A stretch of DNA of 64,000 bases from Firmicutes bacterium M10-2. GTDB taxonomy: Bacteria > Bacillota_I > Bacilli_A > Erysipelotrichales > Erysipelotrichaceae. Below the pieces are notes generated by a model. The model was given only the letters and a program-made list of their open reading frames with translations. It searched no databases and was not told the origin of the DNA. The position numbers were made by a program, and so were the translations under genes. Positions 25,411 to 34,853 of this stretch are shown here, one piece after another (position 1 is the stretch's first letter; every line of letters begins with the position of its first letter). The stretch is taken from NCBI GenBank assembly GCA_000403415.2, contig KE159692.1, positions 105,227 through 169,226 of the forward strand. The letters are read 5' to 3'.

Positions 25411-26166
25411 ATGAAAAAGAAAGAAGATCGACAGAAAAAAATCATCGCCTGGCTTGTTAAGAATAAAAAAGCGGAGGTGAGCGCGCTTGCAAAAGAGCTG
25501 GATATTTCCCAAGTCACTTTGCGCAAGGATCTTGACGAGCTCGAACAAGCATTCATTGTCAAACGTGAGCATGGATACGCCCAGCTGACAAGCATCGACA
25601 GCATTGCAGGACGTTTAGCGTACCATTTTGAAGAAAAAACAGCAATCGCGCAAAAAGCGCTCGAAAAAATTCACGACAACGACACGGTCATGATCGAAAG
25701 CGGAAGCTGCTGTGCTTTGCTTGCAAGACAGATCGCGGAAAAAAGAAAAAACGTGACGATCATTACGAACAGTGCCTTTATCGCAGATTATATTCGTCTT
25801 TACGATACGGTGGAAGTGGTTTTGCTAGGAGGAATTTATCAGCGCGATTCGCAATGTCTTGTCGGTCCGCTCGTACGGGAAACAGCTGCCAATTATCATG
25901 TCCGCTATTTTTTTGCCGGCACCGACGGATGGAGCGAGGATACAGGTTTTACCAATCGGGATCAGCTGCGCGCTCAAGCTGTGCGGGATATGGCTCATAG
26001 TGCTGATTCGCTCATTCTTTTGACCGAAGCGGAAAAATTCAGTCAGATCGGGACGGTGCCTCTGAATGTTTCGAAACGGCTCAAAGGAGTCATTACTGAC
26101 TACAAGATCCCGGCTTCGATCAAAGATCTTTTACAAGAACAGGGAATCCAAATCATATGTGCCTAG
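25411..26166 (+). CDS. DeoR family transcriptional regulator
   Basis: A 251-residue DeoR-type repressor: N-terminal helix-turn-helix (about 5-55, KKIIAWLVKNKKAEVSALAK then SQVTLRKDLDEL) and a C-terminal sugar-phosphate sensor domain (about 75-230, IESGSCCALLARQIAEK, ITNSAFIADYI, GGIYQRDSQCLVG). Family members usually sense phosphorylated sugars, which fits a YbiW-type substrate. A site AAGGAG precedes the ATG, 9 bp after the activase stop. It probably controls the divergent radical enzyme pair. Confidence 0.92.
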   Translation: MKKKEDRQKKIIAWLVKNKKAEVSALAKELDISQVTLRKDLDELEQAFIVKREHGYAQLTSIDSIAGRLAYHFEEKTAIAQKALEKIHDNDTVMIESGSCCALLARQIAEKRKNVTIITNSAFIADYIRLYDTVEVVLLGGIYQRDSQCLVGPLVRETAANYHVRYFFAGTDGWSEDTGFTNRDQLRAQAVRDMAHSADSLILLTEAEKFSQIGTVPLNVSKRLKGVITDYKIPASIKDLLQEQGIQIICA

Positions 26167-26197
26167 CAAAAAGAAAAAAGATCAAGATCAAGGATCG

Positions 26198-26227
26198 ATC
26201 GCACGAATTAAAGGTGCGGTTTTTCTT
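26198..26227 (+). terminator. Terminator of the activase-deoR unit
   Basis: CGCAC and GTGCG stem with a 9-nt loop, then a T-rich tract. Confidence 0.65.
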
Positions 26228-26238
26228 TTGGTCATAAA

Positions 26239-26263
26239 AAAAGACCGATCAGTGTCGATCTTT
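26239..26263 (-). terminator. Terminator of lepB
   Basis: AAAGACCGA and TCGATCTTT stem with one mismatch; on the minus strand it is followed by seven T. Confidence 0.65.
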
Positions 26264-26267
26264 AATA

Positions 26268-26888
26268 TTATTCGTAATAGCCGATCTTGTCAAAAGGATA
26301 AGCGACAAAGAAATCTTTGGCAAGGATGGCCGATTTCTTGTAAGGACCCGTATCGCGGGAATCCATGGAAATCGGACGATTGTCTCCCATCAAAAAGTAT
26401 TCATCCTCTTTTAAGGTAACCGGGTCGAAATCGTAATTGAAATATCCATTGGTATCTTTCCATTCTTTGGCGTAATCGTTATCCAAATAGGCGCTTTCAT
26501 CGAGTGGCTTGCCGTCAATATAAACTTGTTCTTCCTTGCATTCGATCGTTTCTCCCGGTAATCCGATCACTCGTTTGATGACCGTTGCCGGTTCGCCTTT
26601 TTCGGTTGTTGTTTTCGCAAGAACAATGTCGCCGCGATTGATTCCTTCAACAGTGACCGCAATCACATTCGACACACCGCGCTCTCCATTTTGAAAAGTA
26701 GGATACATGCTGCGTCCTTGGATCAAGGCAGGCTTCAATAAAAAAGCACTCACTAAAATGATAATGATCGAAACGATCAAAAACGTGCTGACAAAAGATA
26801 AGATATCTTCTCCGATAGTTCGTTCGTCATTTTCGTTGTAACGAAAGTTTGTTTTTCTTTTTTTTATTGATTTTTTCTTTTTGCTCAT
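26268..26888 (-). CDS. lepB: Type I signal peptidase
   Basis: A 206-residue type I signal peptidase: a basic N-terminus (KKKKSIKKRKTNFR), one membrane anchor (about 31-52), and the Ser/Lys dyad with Ser60 in GRSMYPT and Lys105 in KRVIGLPGE. The later box reads MGDNRPISMDSRDTGP. It removes signal peptides from exported proteins on the outer face of the membrane. It is a single gene, convergent with deoR. Confidence 0.95.
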   Translation of the reverse strand: MSKKKKSIKKRKTNFRYNENDERTIGEDILSFVSTFLIVSIIIILVSAFLLKPALIQGRSMYPTFQNGERGVSNVIAVTVEGINRGDIVLAKTTTEKGEPATVIKRVIGLPGETIECKEEQVYIDGKPLDESAYLDNDYAKEWKDTNGYFNYDFDPVTLKEDEYFLMGDNRPISMDSRDTGPYKKSAILAKDFFVAYPFDKIGYYE

Positions 26889-26948
26889 TATTTGATCTCC
26901 AATGCACTTATTGTAACAAAAAAATGAGGAAATACAAATTACTGCGCT

Positions 26949-27662
26949 TTAACGACGTAAAGAAAAAGAAGTGAATTTAAATTTATCAAAACGATGACGT
27001 GAAAAAGAATATTCAAATGGGATGCCGTTATCCAAATAGGCAATTTGTTCGACTTCCAATACAGGTTCGATTGCTTTAAGTCCCAGAACTTCATGATCTT
27101 GTTCGTTGGATATGTCTGCACGGCTTGTTTGCTGGGCGCTGGCAATATGCATATTCAGATCATGTTCAATGTATGCATATATTGAACGGTTCAAAACATC
27201 TTCTGTAATTCCGGGAATTAAGCTCACTGGCATATAGGTATGTTCGATCACATAAGGTTCGTGATCGTAAAGACGCAAACGCAAAATATCATATACCGGC
27301 TCATTTTCTTTTAAGTGCAGAGCATGAGCAACCTCTTTGGAAGCGAAGCTTAATTTAAATTCGAGGATCTTTGATTCGACTTCATCGTGTCTGGAACGGT
27401 CGAATCCGCCAATCGGAAACTCTTCGTACTGATAAGGGGCCGTGGACATGGCTTTGTTGAGAACAAAACTTCCTTGCCCTTGTTTTCGATAGATCAATCC
27501 TTCTTCGACCAAAATATCAAGAGCTTTTTTCACTGTCATTCTCGAACAGGCGTAAATTTGACATAATGTAATTTCATCCGGCAATTTCGCTCCCGGACCG
27601 TATTCTCCTTCGGAAATTGCCTCTTTTAGTTCATCATAGATCATTTTATATTTTGGTTGCAT
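26949..27662 (-). CDS. GntR family transcriptional regulator (HutC/UTRA type)
   Basis: A 237-residue GntR regulator: winged helix at about 1-70 (YGPGAKLPDEITLCQIYACS, RMTVKKALDILVEEGLIYR, KQGQGSFV) and a UTRA ligand domain at about 85-235. ATG 27662 (MQPKYKMIYDEL) is chosen over an upstream ATG because GAGGAG stands 7 bp before it. It is divergent from the GH1 gene, with two TCTAGA-centred palindromes between them, so it probably represses that sugar operon. Confidence 0.92.
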   Translation of the reverse strand: MQPKYKMIYDELKEAISEGEYGPGAKLPDEITLCQIYACSRMTVKKALDILVEEGLIYRKQGQGSFVLNKAMSTAPYQYEEFPIGGFDRSRHDEVESKILEFKLSFASKEVAHALHLKENEPVYDILRLRLYDHEPYVIEHTYMPVSLIPGITEDVLNRSIYAYIEHDLNMHIASAQQTSRADISNEQDHEVLGLKAIEPVLEVEQIAYLDNGIPFEYSFSRHRFDKFKFTSFSLRR

Positions 27663-27710
27663 GCTATATCTCCTCATTGTTTTCATTATTTTATATGGGA
27701 GAGGGCTCAA

Positions 27711-27754
27711 TTGTCTAGACTAATAGTAAAAAAAATAAAAAATGTCTAGACAAT
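27711..27754. promoter_or_regulatory. Paired GntR operators
   Basis: TTGTCTAGACTAA (27711-27723) and ATGTCTAGACAAT (27742-27754) share the core TGTCTAGAC. Their centres are 31 bp apart, about three helical turns, which allows two dimers on the same face of the DNA. Confidence 0.7.
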
Positions 27755-27801
27755 TGACGGAATACGCATTACTATGGGTGATGAAAAGAGGGCAATAAAA
27801 A

Positions 27802-29214
27802 ATGAAACAAAAAATAAAATTTCCTGAGAATTTTTGGTGGGGCGCCGCCACAAGCGGACCGCAAAGTGAGGGCTGGTTCAATAAACGTCACGAAAATGTG
27901 ATGGATTATTGGTATCGCACACAAAGAAATGATTTCTTTAATGGAGTCGGACCGGATGTAGCGAGTGATTTTTATCACAAATACAAAGACGATTTCGCAA
28001 TGATGAAACAAATCGGCATGAATTCGTTTCGTACAAGTATTCAATGGAGTCGTTTGATCAAAGATCTGGAAACCGGAGAGCCAGATCCGGAAGGCGTGCA
28101 GTTTTATAAAGATATGATCGAAGAAGCGAAGAAAAACGACATCATCTTGGTTATGAATCTGCACCATTTTGATCTTCCGATCGAACTGTTCGAAAAATAT
28201 GGCGGATGGGAAAGCAAACATGTCGTGGATCTTTTTGCAAAATTTGCGAAAACAGCATTTGAATGTTTCGGAAATGATGTTAAATACTGGACGACATTCA
28301 ATGAACCGATGGTTATTCCGGAAGCGGGATATTTATATGGGGTCCATTTTCCGAAATATGTAGGAAAAGGAAAAGAATGTGTACAAGTTATTTTCAATAT
28401 CAATCTTGCTTCGGCCAAAGCAATCGAAATTTATCATTCGATGAACTTCGGCGGGGAAATCGGAATTATTTTGAATTTAACGCCTGCTTATCCTCGCAGC
28501 GAATCAAAAGAAGATCTGGAAGCTGCTCATTTCGCGGATGATTTCTTCGGACGCTCGTTTTTGGATCCGGCGGTGTTCGGAACTTTCCCGGAAACACTTG
28601 TTCATACATTGAAGGAAGATGGTGTTCTCTGGGATGCCACAAAAGAAGAATTGGAAACAATCAAACACAACACGGTCGATTTCTTAGGTGTTAACTACTA
28701 TCAGCCAAAACGTGTCAAAGCACCTGCAATGGAGCACGATGAAAACTGGATGCCAAGCTGGCATTTCGAAGAATACGATATGCCGGGCAAGAGAATGAAT
28801 CCATACCGCGGATGGGAAATTTATCCTCGGGCCATTTACGATATCGCAAAAAATGTACAGAACAATTACGGCAACATCAAATGGTTTATTTCCGAAAACG
28901 GAATGGGTGTCGAAGGTGAAGAAAGATACCGTGATGAAAACGGAAAGATCAACGACGACTACCGAATCGACTTTTACGAAGAGCATTTAGCATGGCTGAA
29001 TAAAGCAATTCAGGAAGGAAGCAACTGCTTCGGATATCATGCGTGGACTGCTTTTGACTGCTGGAGCTGGAACAACGCGTACAAGAATCGTTACGGATTT
29101 ATTGCGGTCGATTTGAACGATCAAAAACGCACGATCAAAAAATCCGGCGAATGGCTGAAAAAAGTAAGTGAAGAACATGGCTACGAATACGATCTTGATC
29201 AAATGAAAGGGTAA
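27802..29214 (+). CDS. Glycoside hydrolase family 1 (beta-glucosidase or 6-phospho-beta-glycosidase)
   Basis: A 470-residue GH1 enzyme. The acid/base is Glu168 in TFNEP and the nucleophile is Glu365 in ISENG. The C-terminal loop reads SWNNAYKNRYGF. In 6-phospho enzymes a Ser, Lys and Tyr at positions 0, +7 and +9 bind phosphate; here Lys is at +6 and Asn at +7, so phospho-specificity is uncertain. There is no signal peptide. It is regulated by the divergent GntR protein and followed by an esterase, a pairing for acetylated or complex glycosides. No transporter lies nearby. Confidence 0.9.
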   Translation: MKQKIKFPENFWWGAATSGPQSEGWFNKRHENVMDYWYRTQRNDFFNGVGPDVASDFYHKYKDDFAMMKQIGMNSFRTSIQWSRLIKDLETGEPDPEGVQFYKDMIEEAKKNDIILVMNLHHFDLPIELFEKYGGWESKHVVDLFAKFAKTAFECFGNDVKYWTTFNEPMVIPEAGYLYGVHFPKYVGKGKECVQVIFNINLASAKAIEIYHSMNFGGEIGIILNLTPAYPRSESKEDLEAAHFADDFFGRSFLDPAVFGTFPETLVHTLKEDGVLWDATKEELETIKHNTVDFLGVNYYQPKRVKAPAMEHDENWMPSWHFEEYDMPGKRMNPYRGWEIYPRAIYDIAKNVQNNYGNIKWFISENGMGVEGEERYRDENGKINDDYRIDFYEEHLAWLNKAIQEGSNCFGYHAWTAFDCWSWNNAYKNRYGFIAVDLNDQKRTIKKSGEWLKKVSEEHGYEYDLDQMKG

Positions 29215-29220
29215 GAATTT

Positions 29221-30663
29221 ATGTTGAAGGTTGCTTCGATCTTTGCAAAGAATATGATCCTGCAAAGGGATGTTCCTTTCTCGATCTTCGGTAGCAATGA
29301 GCCGAATAAAAAAGTGACTGTCGAAATTGATCGGGAAATTTATGAAACTGTCACAGATTCAGACGGAATATGGCGCGTCGAATGCGCAAGCCATGAAGCA
29401 AGTAGTCAAAGCATGATTCAAATATACGATAAGGATACAAAGATCGAATTGGAAAATATCGCGTTTGGCGATGTTTATCTTGCAGCCGGTCAATCCAATA
29501 TGGAGTTCATGCTTCAAAACGAAGATCATTTCAACCAGGCCCGAAAAAAAGCGAAACATCTTGATATTCGTTCATTGCGTGTTCCTCAAATCGAATATAT
29601 CGGGGATGGAAAAGATCCGTCTTTGCGATGGGAAATTCTTGATGAAACGAATATGGATGAAGTATCCGCTGTTGCATATTATGCGCTTGAAGAAATTTCC
29701 CATTATACGAATGTCCCAATCGGAGTGGTTGGGTGCTATAAAGGAGGAACGAGCGCTTCTTGCTGGATTGACGAAATAACGCTTAAAAACGATCCTTTTC
29801 TGAAAGAGCGTTTTATCGATCCGTATTGGGATGGAATCATGGAACAAACCGAGAAAGAAGAAGATCAAAAACGTCTGGCTTATCAGCGTTTGCTGGTACA
29901 ATATCAGCAAAAAGTCGAACAGTACCAGAAAGAATTCCCGCAAAGATCTATGTCTCAGCTTAAGCACGACCTCGGACACACGCCTTGGCCGCAGCCAAAA
30001 GGAAAAAAAGATTTCGGACGTCCCGGAGGATTGCATGATCTCATGTTCGAACGAATCAAAAATCTCAAATATAAAGCGGTGTGGTGGTATCAAGGGGAAG
30101 AAGATGCGAAAAATGCCTGGGCTTATGATCATCTTCTAGCGACTTTGATCGAGTCTTGGCGTCATGAGCTCCATCAAGATGTTCCGTTCTTTTTGATTCA
30201 GCTGCCTGCGTATATTGAAGAAACGTATCCGGAAACGTGGCCGATGATTCGTCAAGCGCAAATGAATCAAACTTTGACTCACGAAGATGTGCGGATCATT
30301 TGTACTCTGGATCAAGGAGATGCGTATAATATTCATCCGACCGATAAAAAAGAAATCGGGAAGCGATTGGGCCAGATGGTTTCCCAAACTTTTTATGCTC
30401 CTGATCTTTGCATCGTTTATCCGAAACTGAGGATGTGGAAGGAAAGCGAAAAAGGAATCGAACTTCTATTTGAAGGAATCGATGAAGGAGACATCGTATT
30501 GGATCTTGATGGGACTCAGCAAGTTTTTTCGATTCATTCAGGAATGACAACTGTAAAAAGTCTGGCGCATACGATTTCATACGCCTGGGAAAATAATCCA
30601 TCTCATATCGTATTCAATGCTTTGAATCTTCCTATGTTTCCGTTTAAAATCGAATTAGAATAA
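29221..30663 (+). CDS. Sialate O-acetylesterase-like SGNH hydrolase
   Basis: A 480-residue esterase of the DUF303/sialate O-acetylesterase type. The nucleophile is Ser92 in GQSNMEF, WWYQGEED carries the block III residues, and the Asp-x-x-His pair is in DAYNIHP. An N-terminal beta domain (about 1-75) precedes the catalytic domain. No signal peptide is visible, so it acts inside the cell on imported acetylated sugars. It follows the GH1 gene by 6 bp, so the two are in one operon. Confidence 0.85.
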   Translation: MLKVASIFAKNMILQRDVPFSIFGSNEPNKKVTVEIDREIYETVTDSDGIWRVECASHEASSQSMIQIYDKDTKIELENIAFGDVYLAAGQSNMEFMLQNEDHFNQARKKAKHLDIRSLRVPQIEYIGDGKDPSLRWEILDETNMDEVSAVAYYALEEISHYTNVPIGVVGCYKGGTSASCWIDEITLKNDPFLKERFIDPYWDGIMEQTEKEEDQKRLAYQRLLVQYQQKVEQYQKEFPQRSMSQLKHDLGHTPWPQPKGKKDFGRPGGLHDLMFERIKNLKYKAVWWYQGEEDAKNAWAYDHLLATLIESWRHELHQDVPFFLIQLPAYIEETYPETWPMIRQAQMNQTLTHEDVRIICTLDQGDAYNIHPTDKKEIGKRLGQMVSQTFYAPDLCIVYPKLRMWKESEKGIELLFEGIDEGDIVLDLDGTQQVFSIHSGMTTVKSLAHTISYAWENNPSHIVFNALNLPMFPFKIELE

Positions 30664-30679
30664 AAATAATATGAATTTG

Positions 30680-30706
30680 AAAGCTGATCGAAAGATCGGC
30701 TTTTTA
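30680..30706 (+). terminator. Terminator of the GH1-esterase operon
   Basis: AAAGCTGATC and GATCGGCTTT stem with a short loop, then TTTTT. Confidence 0.8.
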
Positions 30707-30769
30707 ATATTGAAAACATTTTAAAAGGAAAATTTATTTGGTACAATGGAAATCAGAAAGAAGAACAAT

Positions 30770-31546
30770 ATGAACAAAATACAAGCTATATTTTTTGATG
30801 TCGACGGCACTTTGCTCGACTTCGACACACATACTTTATCTCAATCGACGATCGAGGCCCTCAATGCTTTAAAACGTTCAGGAATCAAGATTGCACTGGC
30901 AACTAATCGCAGCTTAAAAGAAGTGCTCGAGATTCCGAAGATCGATCAAATCGAATGGGATGGCTACGTAATCAGTGCAGGAGGAGAAGTTCGAAACAAA
31001 GATCGGGAAATTGTATACAAAACGATTTTCACCAATTCGAATTTAAAGAAAGTTTTTGCGATTGCCGATGAAAATCACATTCCGGTATACTATTTTCAGC
31101 AAACCGGAAAATTAACCGAGAAAAATCAATATACGGATGAATTTACCGATCATTACGGAATGAAAGAAGTCAGAGTTTATCCTTGGAACGGAGCAATGAC
31201 CGGCATGGTAACCTTGATTGATCCCGATATTGAAAGATTAAGACAACTTACCGCTGATATTCCCGGTATTCGTACCATGAAAAGCTGCGCGGTGGCCCTT
31301 GATATTTTTCCTAAATACGCTCAAAAAGCCAACGGTGTCGCTCACTTAATGAAATATTGGCAACTGGAATATTATGGCGCATTCGGGGATTCCGAAAACG
31401 ACAATCAGATGCTTAAAAATGCCGAGCTGAGCTTCGCGATGCCGTGGGCTTCAGACAGTACGAAAAGCATAGCGGATATCGTTGTGGAAGATCATCGCGA
31501 AAATTCCATCGCTTATGCCTTGAAAGAAAGAAATATCTTTTCTTAG
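30770..31546 (+). CDS. HAD-IIB (Cof-like) phosphatase 1
   Basis: A 258-residue HAD phosphatase of the Cof type. Motif I is DVDGTLLDF (about 10-18) and motif IV is GDSENDNQM near 213-221. It dephosphorylates small sugar phosphates or cofactors. ATG 30770 is chosen over ATG 30746 because the probable -10 (TACAAT at 30741-30746) would place 30746 upstream of transcription. It stands before a second Cof-like gene but with its own terminator. Confidence 0.88.
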   Translation: MNKIQAIFFDVDGTLLDFDTHTLSQSTIEALNALKRSGIKIALATNRSLKEVLEIPKIDQIEWDGYVISAGGEVRNKDREIVYKTIFTNSNLKKVFAIADENHIPVYYFQQTGKLTEKNQYTDEFTDHYGMKEVRVYPWNGAMTGMVTLIDPDIERLRQLTADIPGIRTMKSCAVALDIFPKYAQKANGVAHLMKYWQLEYYGAFGDSENDNQMLKNAELSFAMPWASDSTKSIADIVVEDHRENSIAYALKERNIFS

Positions 31547-31577
31547 AAGCAGAATTTGATCGGTTCTGCTTTTTTTG
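31547..31577 (+). terminator. Terminator after HAD phosphatase 1
   Basis: AAGCAGAA and TTCTGCTT stem around an 8-nt loop, then seven T. Confidence 0.85.
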
Positions 31578-31621
31578 ATGCCGTTCTTTGGATATAATAT
31601 GTAAAAAAGGGAGTTTGCAAT

Positions 31622-32455
31622 ATGATCGTTTATTTGGATGCGGATGGGACTTTGTTCCATCATACAGGATATATACCGCAATCGGCATTCGCCGCGATAA
31701 AAAAAGCGCAGGAAAATGGCCATTTGATTGTTTTATGTACAGGACGCCAACTTGTAGAAATTTACGGAGATCTGAAAAAGATCGATTACGATGCAATCGT
31801 TGCCGGAGCAGGTGGGACAGTCACAGTCAATGATCAATTGCTGTATGATGCCAAGTTTACTCAAGAACAACTGAAGGATCTTCAGTTGTATTTGAACAAA
31901 CATCGTATTCCTGCTGTTTATGAAAGCCGAATCGGGGTATTCGCAAGCAATTTCACGAAAGAAGCGATGCTCGCGCGACTTGAAGAAGTATGCAAAGGGC
32001 TAAGCGACAAAGAAAAATCTACACACGGTATGACGTTGTTTTATAAAAGTGTCGAGCAAAAAGAAGAAGAGAAAATTTTGAAAGATCCGATTTCCAAGAT
32101 TTCCTTTTTGCAGACCGAAAAACCTTATCGCGAAATTTATGAAGATCTTCACCAGCATTTCGATCTTATACGGGCTACTTTTGCACCGTTGGGACCGGAA
32201 AGCGGGGAAATAGGGTGTCAAGGTGTATCGAAAGCGCACGGAATGCAAATTGTCGAAGAGCATTTTCATATTCCTCTCGAACAGACGATCGCAATCGGCG
32301 ATGGAGAAAACGATCTTTGCATGTTTGAACATGCGCATATTTCTGTCGCAATGGGAAATGCGAAAGATTGTGTAAAAGAAAAGGCCGATTTTGTTACGAC
32401 CGACCTTGAAGAGGATGGGATCCTTCATGCGTTTGAGGCGCTGCATCTGATATGA
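31622..32455 (+). CDS. HAD-IIB (Cof-like) phosphatase 2
   Basis: A 277-residue HAD phosphatase with motif I DADGTLFHH (6-14), unusual in having DAD where DxD is usual, and motif IV GDGENDLCM near 223. It has a different cap from the first copy. Substrate unknown. Its last 62 bp overlap the convergent mscS gene. Confidence 0.88.
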   Translation: MIVYLDADGTLFHHTGYIPQSAFAAIKKAQENGHLIVLCTGRQLVEIYGDLKKIDYDAIVAGAGGTVTVNDQLLYDAKFTQEQLKDLQLYLNKHRIPAVYESRIGVFASNFTKEAMLARLEEVCKGLSDKEKSTHGMTLFYKSVEQKEEEKILKDPISKISFLQTEKPYREIYEDLHQHFDLIRATFAPLGPESGEIGCQGVSKAHGMQIVEEHFHIPLEQTIAIGDGENDLCMFEHAHISVAMGNAKDCVKEKADFVTTDLEEDGILHAFEALHLI

Positions 32456-33218
32456 TTTGAACACAATCACAAGGCTGGGCAATATTTGCTTCAAGCCTTT
32501 TTTTCTGAAATGCAAGATTGAGATCGTAAAGCACATCCCAATACTGCTCGATCGATGCATACGCATATGCAGTAATCATGATTCCTTGACCGTTTGTCGA
32601 AAAAGAAGTGAGTGCACTGTGAGGTGCCGGATCTTTTAAGATTCGTTGATCCGCTTTCATGATTTTGTCGATTTCTTCTTGAAACGATTCGACATCGGTA
32701 TGCAAAGAAACGGGAATTTGTATCGCAATGCGGCGATTGGGCTGAACAGAGTAATTCACGATAATTTCCGAAACGCAGGAGGAGTTTGGGATAATCACAT
32801 CTTGACCGGAATACGTCGCAAGAGTTGTAAACATCGTTTCGATTTTGAGCACAGTGCCTTCTTTATCTCCAATCGCAATATAATCACCTACCGAAAACGG
32901 TTTTGTCAAGATAATCTGCAAGCCACCGGCGACATTGGACATATTGTTTTTGAGCGCTAAGGAAATTCCTAGACCTAGTGCGGAAAAAGCGCCGACGATT
33001 ACCGACGTATCGACACCCATTTGTCCTAAAGCAACAATGATTCCTAAGGTCTTGGTGCCAATTGAAACCAGAGAGCCGATAAAGGTCACAGCTCCTTTTT
33101 CGTTAGGGTGCTTCGCTCCTTTTTCGATGAGTCTTTTAAGGCGCGGACCAATTAAAAACGCAATAAAGATGATAAAAGCCGAATAAGCCAGCTTGATTAA
33201 AAATGTTGAAAAATTCAT
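32394..33218 (-). CDS. Small-conductance mechanosensitive channel (MscS family)
   Basis: A 274-residue MscS-type channel with three N-terminal helices; the pore helix carries GAFSALGLGISLALKNNMSN, then the beta domain starts GGLQIILTKPFSVGDYI. It releases solutes on hypo-osmotic shock. ATG 33218 (MNFSTFLIKL) is chosen because GAAAGGAT lies 5 bp before it; an upstream in-frame ATG lacks a site. The last 21 codons run antisense into the end of the HAD gene, a tail beyond the usual MscS C-terminus. It follows gltX by 33 bp and is probably co-transcribed. Confidence 0.92.
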   Translation of the reverse strand: MNFSTFLIKLAYSAFIIFIAFLIGPRLKRLIEKGAKHPNEKGAVTFIGSLVSIGTKTLGIIVALGQMGVDTSVIVGAFSALGLGISLALKNNMSNVAGGLQIILTKPFSVGDYIAIGDKEGTVLKIETMFTTLATYSGQDVIIPNSSCVSEIIVNYSVQPNRRIAIQIPVSLHTDVESFQEEIDKIMKADQRILKDPAPHSALTSFSTNGQGIMITAYAYASIEQYWDVLYDLNLAFQKKRLEANIAQPCDCVQIISDAAPQTHEGSHPLQGRS

Positions 33219-33251
33219 AAGTATCCTTTCTTGAAACAAAACAGGATGTCG

Positions 33252-34727
33252 TTACACATCCTGTTCTTGTTCGAGAGCTTTTTGCAGACGATCGATTCCA
33301 ATTTGGATCCGTCGTAATGATTCTTCTTTTCCTAAAATGTAGGCAATTTCAATTGCACCGCCCGGTGTGAACTGTTTTCCGGTCAGCGCGGTACGAACAG
33401 GCCACAGGACTTGTCCGTTTTTCATTTCCATTTGTTTTGGAAGCGCCATCAATGTGTCGTGGATCACTTCTTCGCTTGACCAATCATCAAGCTGTTCAAG
33501 AGCCTCTTTTACTGCAGTCAACGATTTGAGAGCAATTTCTTTTGTGGTTTTCATCTTTTTATGTTTGTACATTTCAAGATCGTAATCCGGCAACGTGTCA
33601 AAGAAATCCACCGATTCTGCGATTTGTTCAAGATGATCGATCCGAGGTTGAATGATCTTTGCGATCTCTTTGTGGTCGTAGTTGCCTTGAATCGCTTTTT
33701 CCAAATACGGACGAACTGTTTCGAAATAAGTTTCTTCATCCATATTCCGTAAGTACAAGCCATTCATCCATGTTAATTTATCGATATCGAAAATGGCCGG
33801 TGATTTGGAAATTCTCGAAATTTTGAAATTTTCGATTAATTCATCCAATGTGTAAATTTCCTGTTCTGTTTCGGGGGACCATCCAAGAAGCGCTAAATAG
33901 TTAATGATCGCTTCAGGCAAATATCCTTTCGCAACCAAATCTTGAAAACTTGCATCGCCGTTTCGTTTTGACAGCTTATGGTGTTCGTCTTTCATAACAG
34001 GAGGTACATGGACATAACGAGGCCGTTCCCATCCGTAGGCATCGTAAATCAAATTGTATTTTGGCGTCGACGATAAATATTCGTTTCCTCGAACAACATG
34101 AGAAATCTGCATTTGGTGATCGTCGATAATATTGGCGAAGTTATAAGTCGGGAAACCATCCGATTTCAATAAGATCTGTTCATCTAAAAGATCCCCATCA
34201 AATTCAATGTGACCGTATACTTCGTCGTCGAAATAGGTTTCGCCGACATTTTTGATTGTCTGACGAATGACATAAGGTGCTCCTGCGTCTAGCTTGGCTT
34301 GAATCTCTTCTTGAGATAAGTGTTTACAAGGATCTTCGAATTTAAAAGATAACCCTAAACTTTCGGCTTCGTCGCGCTGAGCTTGAATTTCTTCTTCGGA
34401 ACAGAAGCAATAGTGCGCGCCTCCCAATTCGATCAATTGTTCGGCGTATCCTTTGTACATTGGCAGTCTTTCGCTTTGGATGTATGGCCCGTAATCTCCG
34501 CCGATATCCGGTCCTTCATCCCAATTTAGCCCACATTCTTTCAATGTTTTGTAGATCATTTCTTCTGCGCCTTCTACTTGACGTTCCTGATCGGTATCTT
34601 CTATACGGAGCAAAAAGTCTCCGTTTTCGTGCTTTGCGATCAAATATTCGAAAAGTGCGGTACGCAAGTTACCGATATGCATATATCCCGTCGGACTTGG
34701 AGCAAAACGGGTTCGTGTTTTTTTCAT
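33252..34727 (-). CDS. gltX: Glutamyl-tRNA synthetase
   Basis: A 491-residue class I synthetase. The HIGH-type motif is FAPSPTGYMHIGNLRTAL (8-25) and the KMSKS-type motif is HKLSKRNGDASF. The C-terminal helical domain binds the anticodon. It charges tRNA-Glu and, in many Firmicutes, also tRNA-Gln before GatCAB amidation; a tRNA-Gln gene lies just beyond its 5' end on the other strand. No GatCAB genes are in the window. Confidence 0.96.
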   Translation of the reverse strand: MKKTRTRFAPSPTGYMHIGNLRTALFEYLIAKHENGDFLLRIEDTDQERQVEGAEEMIYKTLKECGLNWDEGPDIGGDYGPYIQSERLPMYKGYAEQLIELGGAHYCFCSEEEIQAQRDEAESLGLSFKFEDPCKHLSQEEIQAKLDAGAPYVIRQTIKNVGETYFDDEVYGHIEFDGDLLDEQILLKSDGFPTYNFANIIDDHQMQISHVVRGNEYLSSTPKYNLIYDAYGWERPRYVHVPPVMKDEHHKLSKRNGDASFQDLVAKGYLPEAIINYLALLGWSPETEQEIYTLDELIENFKISRISKSPAIFDIDKLTWMNGLYLRNMDEETYFETVRPYLEKAIQGNYDHKEIAKIIQPRIDHLEQIAESVDFFDTLPDYDLEMYKHKKMKTTKEIALKSLTAVKEALEQLDDWSSEEVIHDTLMALPKQMEMKNGQVLWPVRTALTGKQFTPGGAIEIAYILGKEESLRRIQIGIDRLQKALEQEQDV

Positions 34728-34813
34728 GAATTCTCATCCTTTCGTATGTTTAATAATACCCCGAATATCTTTTACATTCAAGAAACAAAAGAGAAACAAA
34801 AAACAAAAAAGGG

Positions 34814-34842
34814 TTGCAAAGTGAAAATACTCGGTGTATGAT
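34814..34842 (+). promoter_or_regulatory. Promoter of the tRNA-Gln gene
   Basis: TTGCAA, 17-bp spacer, TATGAT, ending 12 bp before the mature tRNA. Confidence 0.65.
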
Positions 34843-34853
34843 TAATCCGTTAT

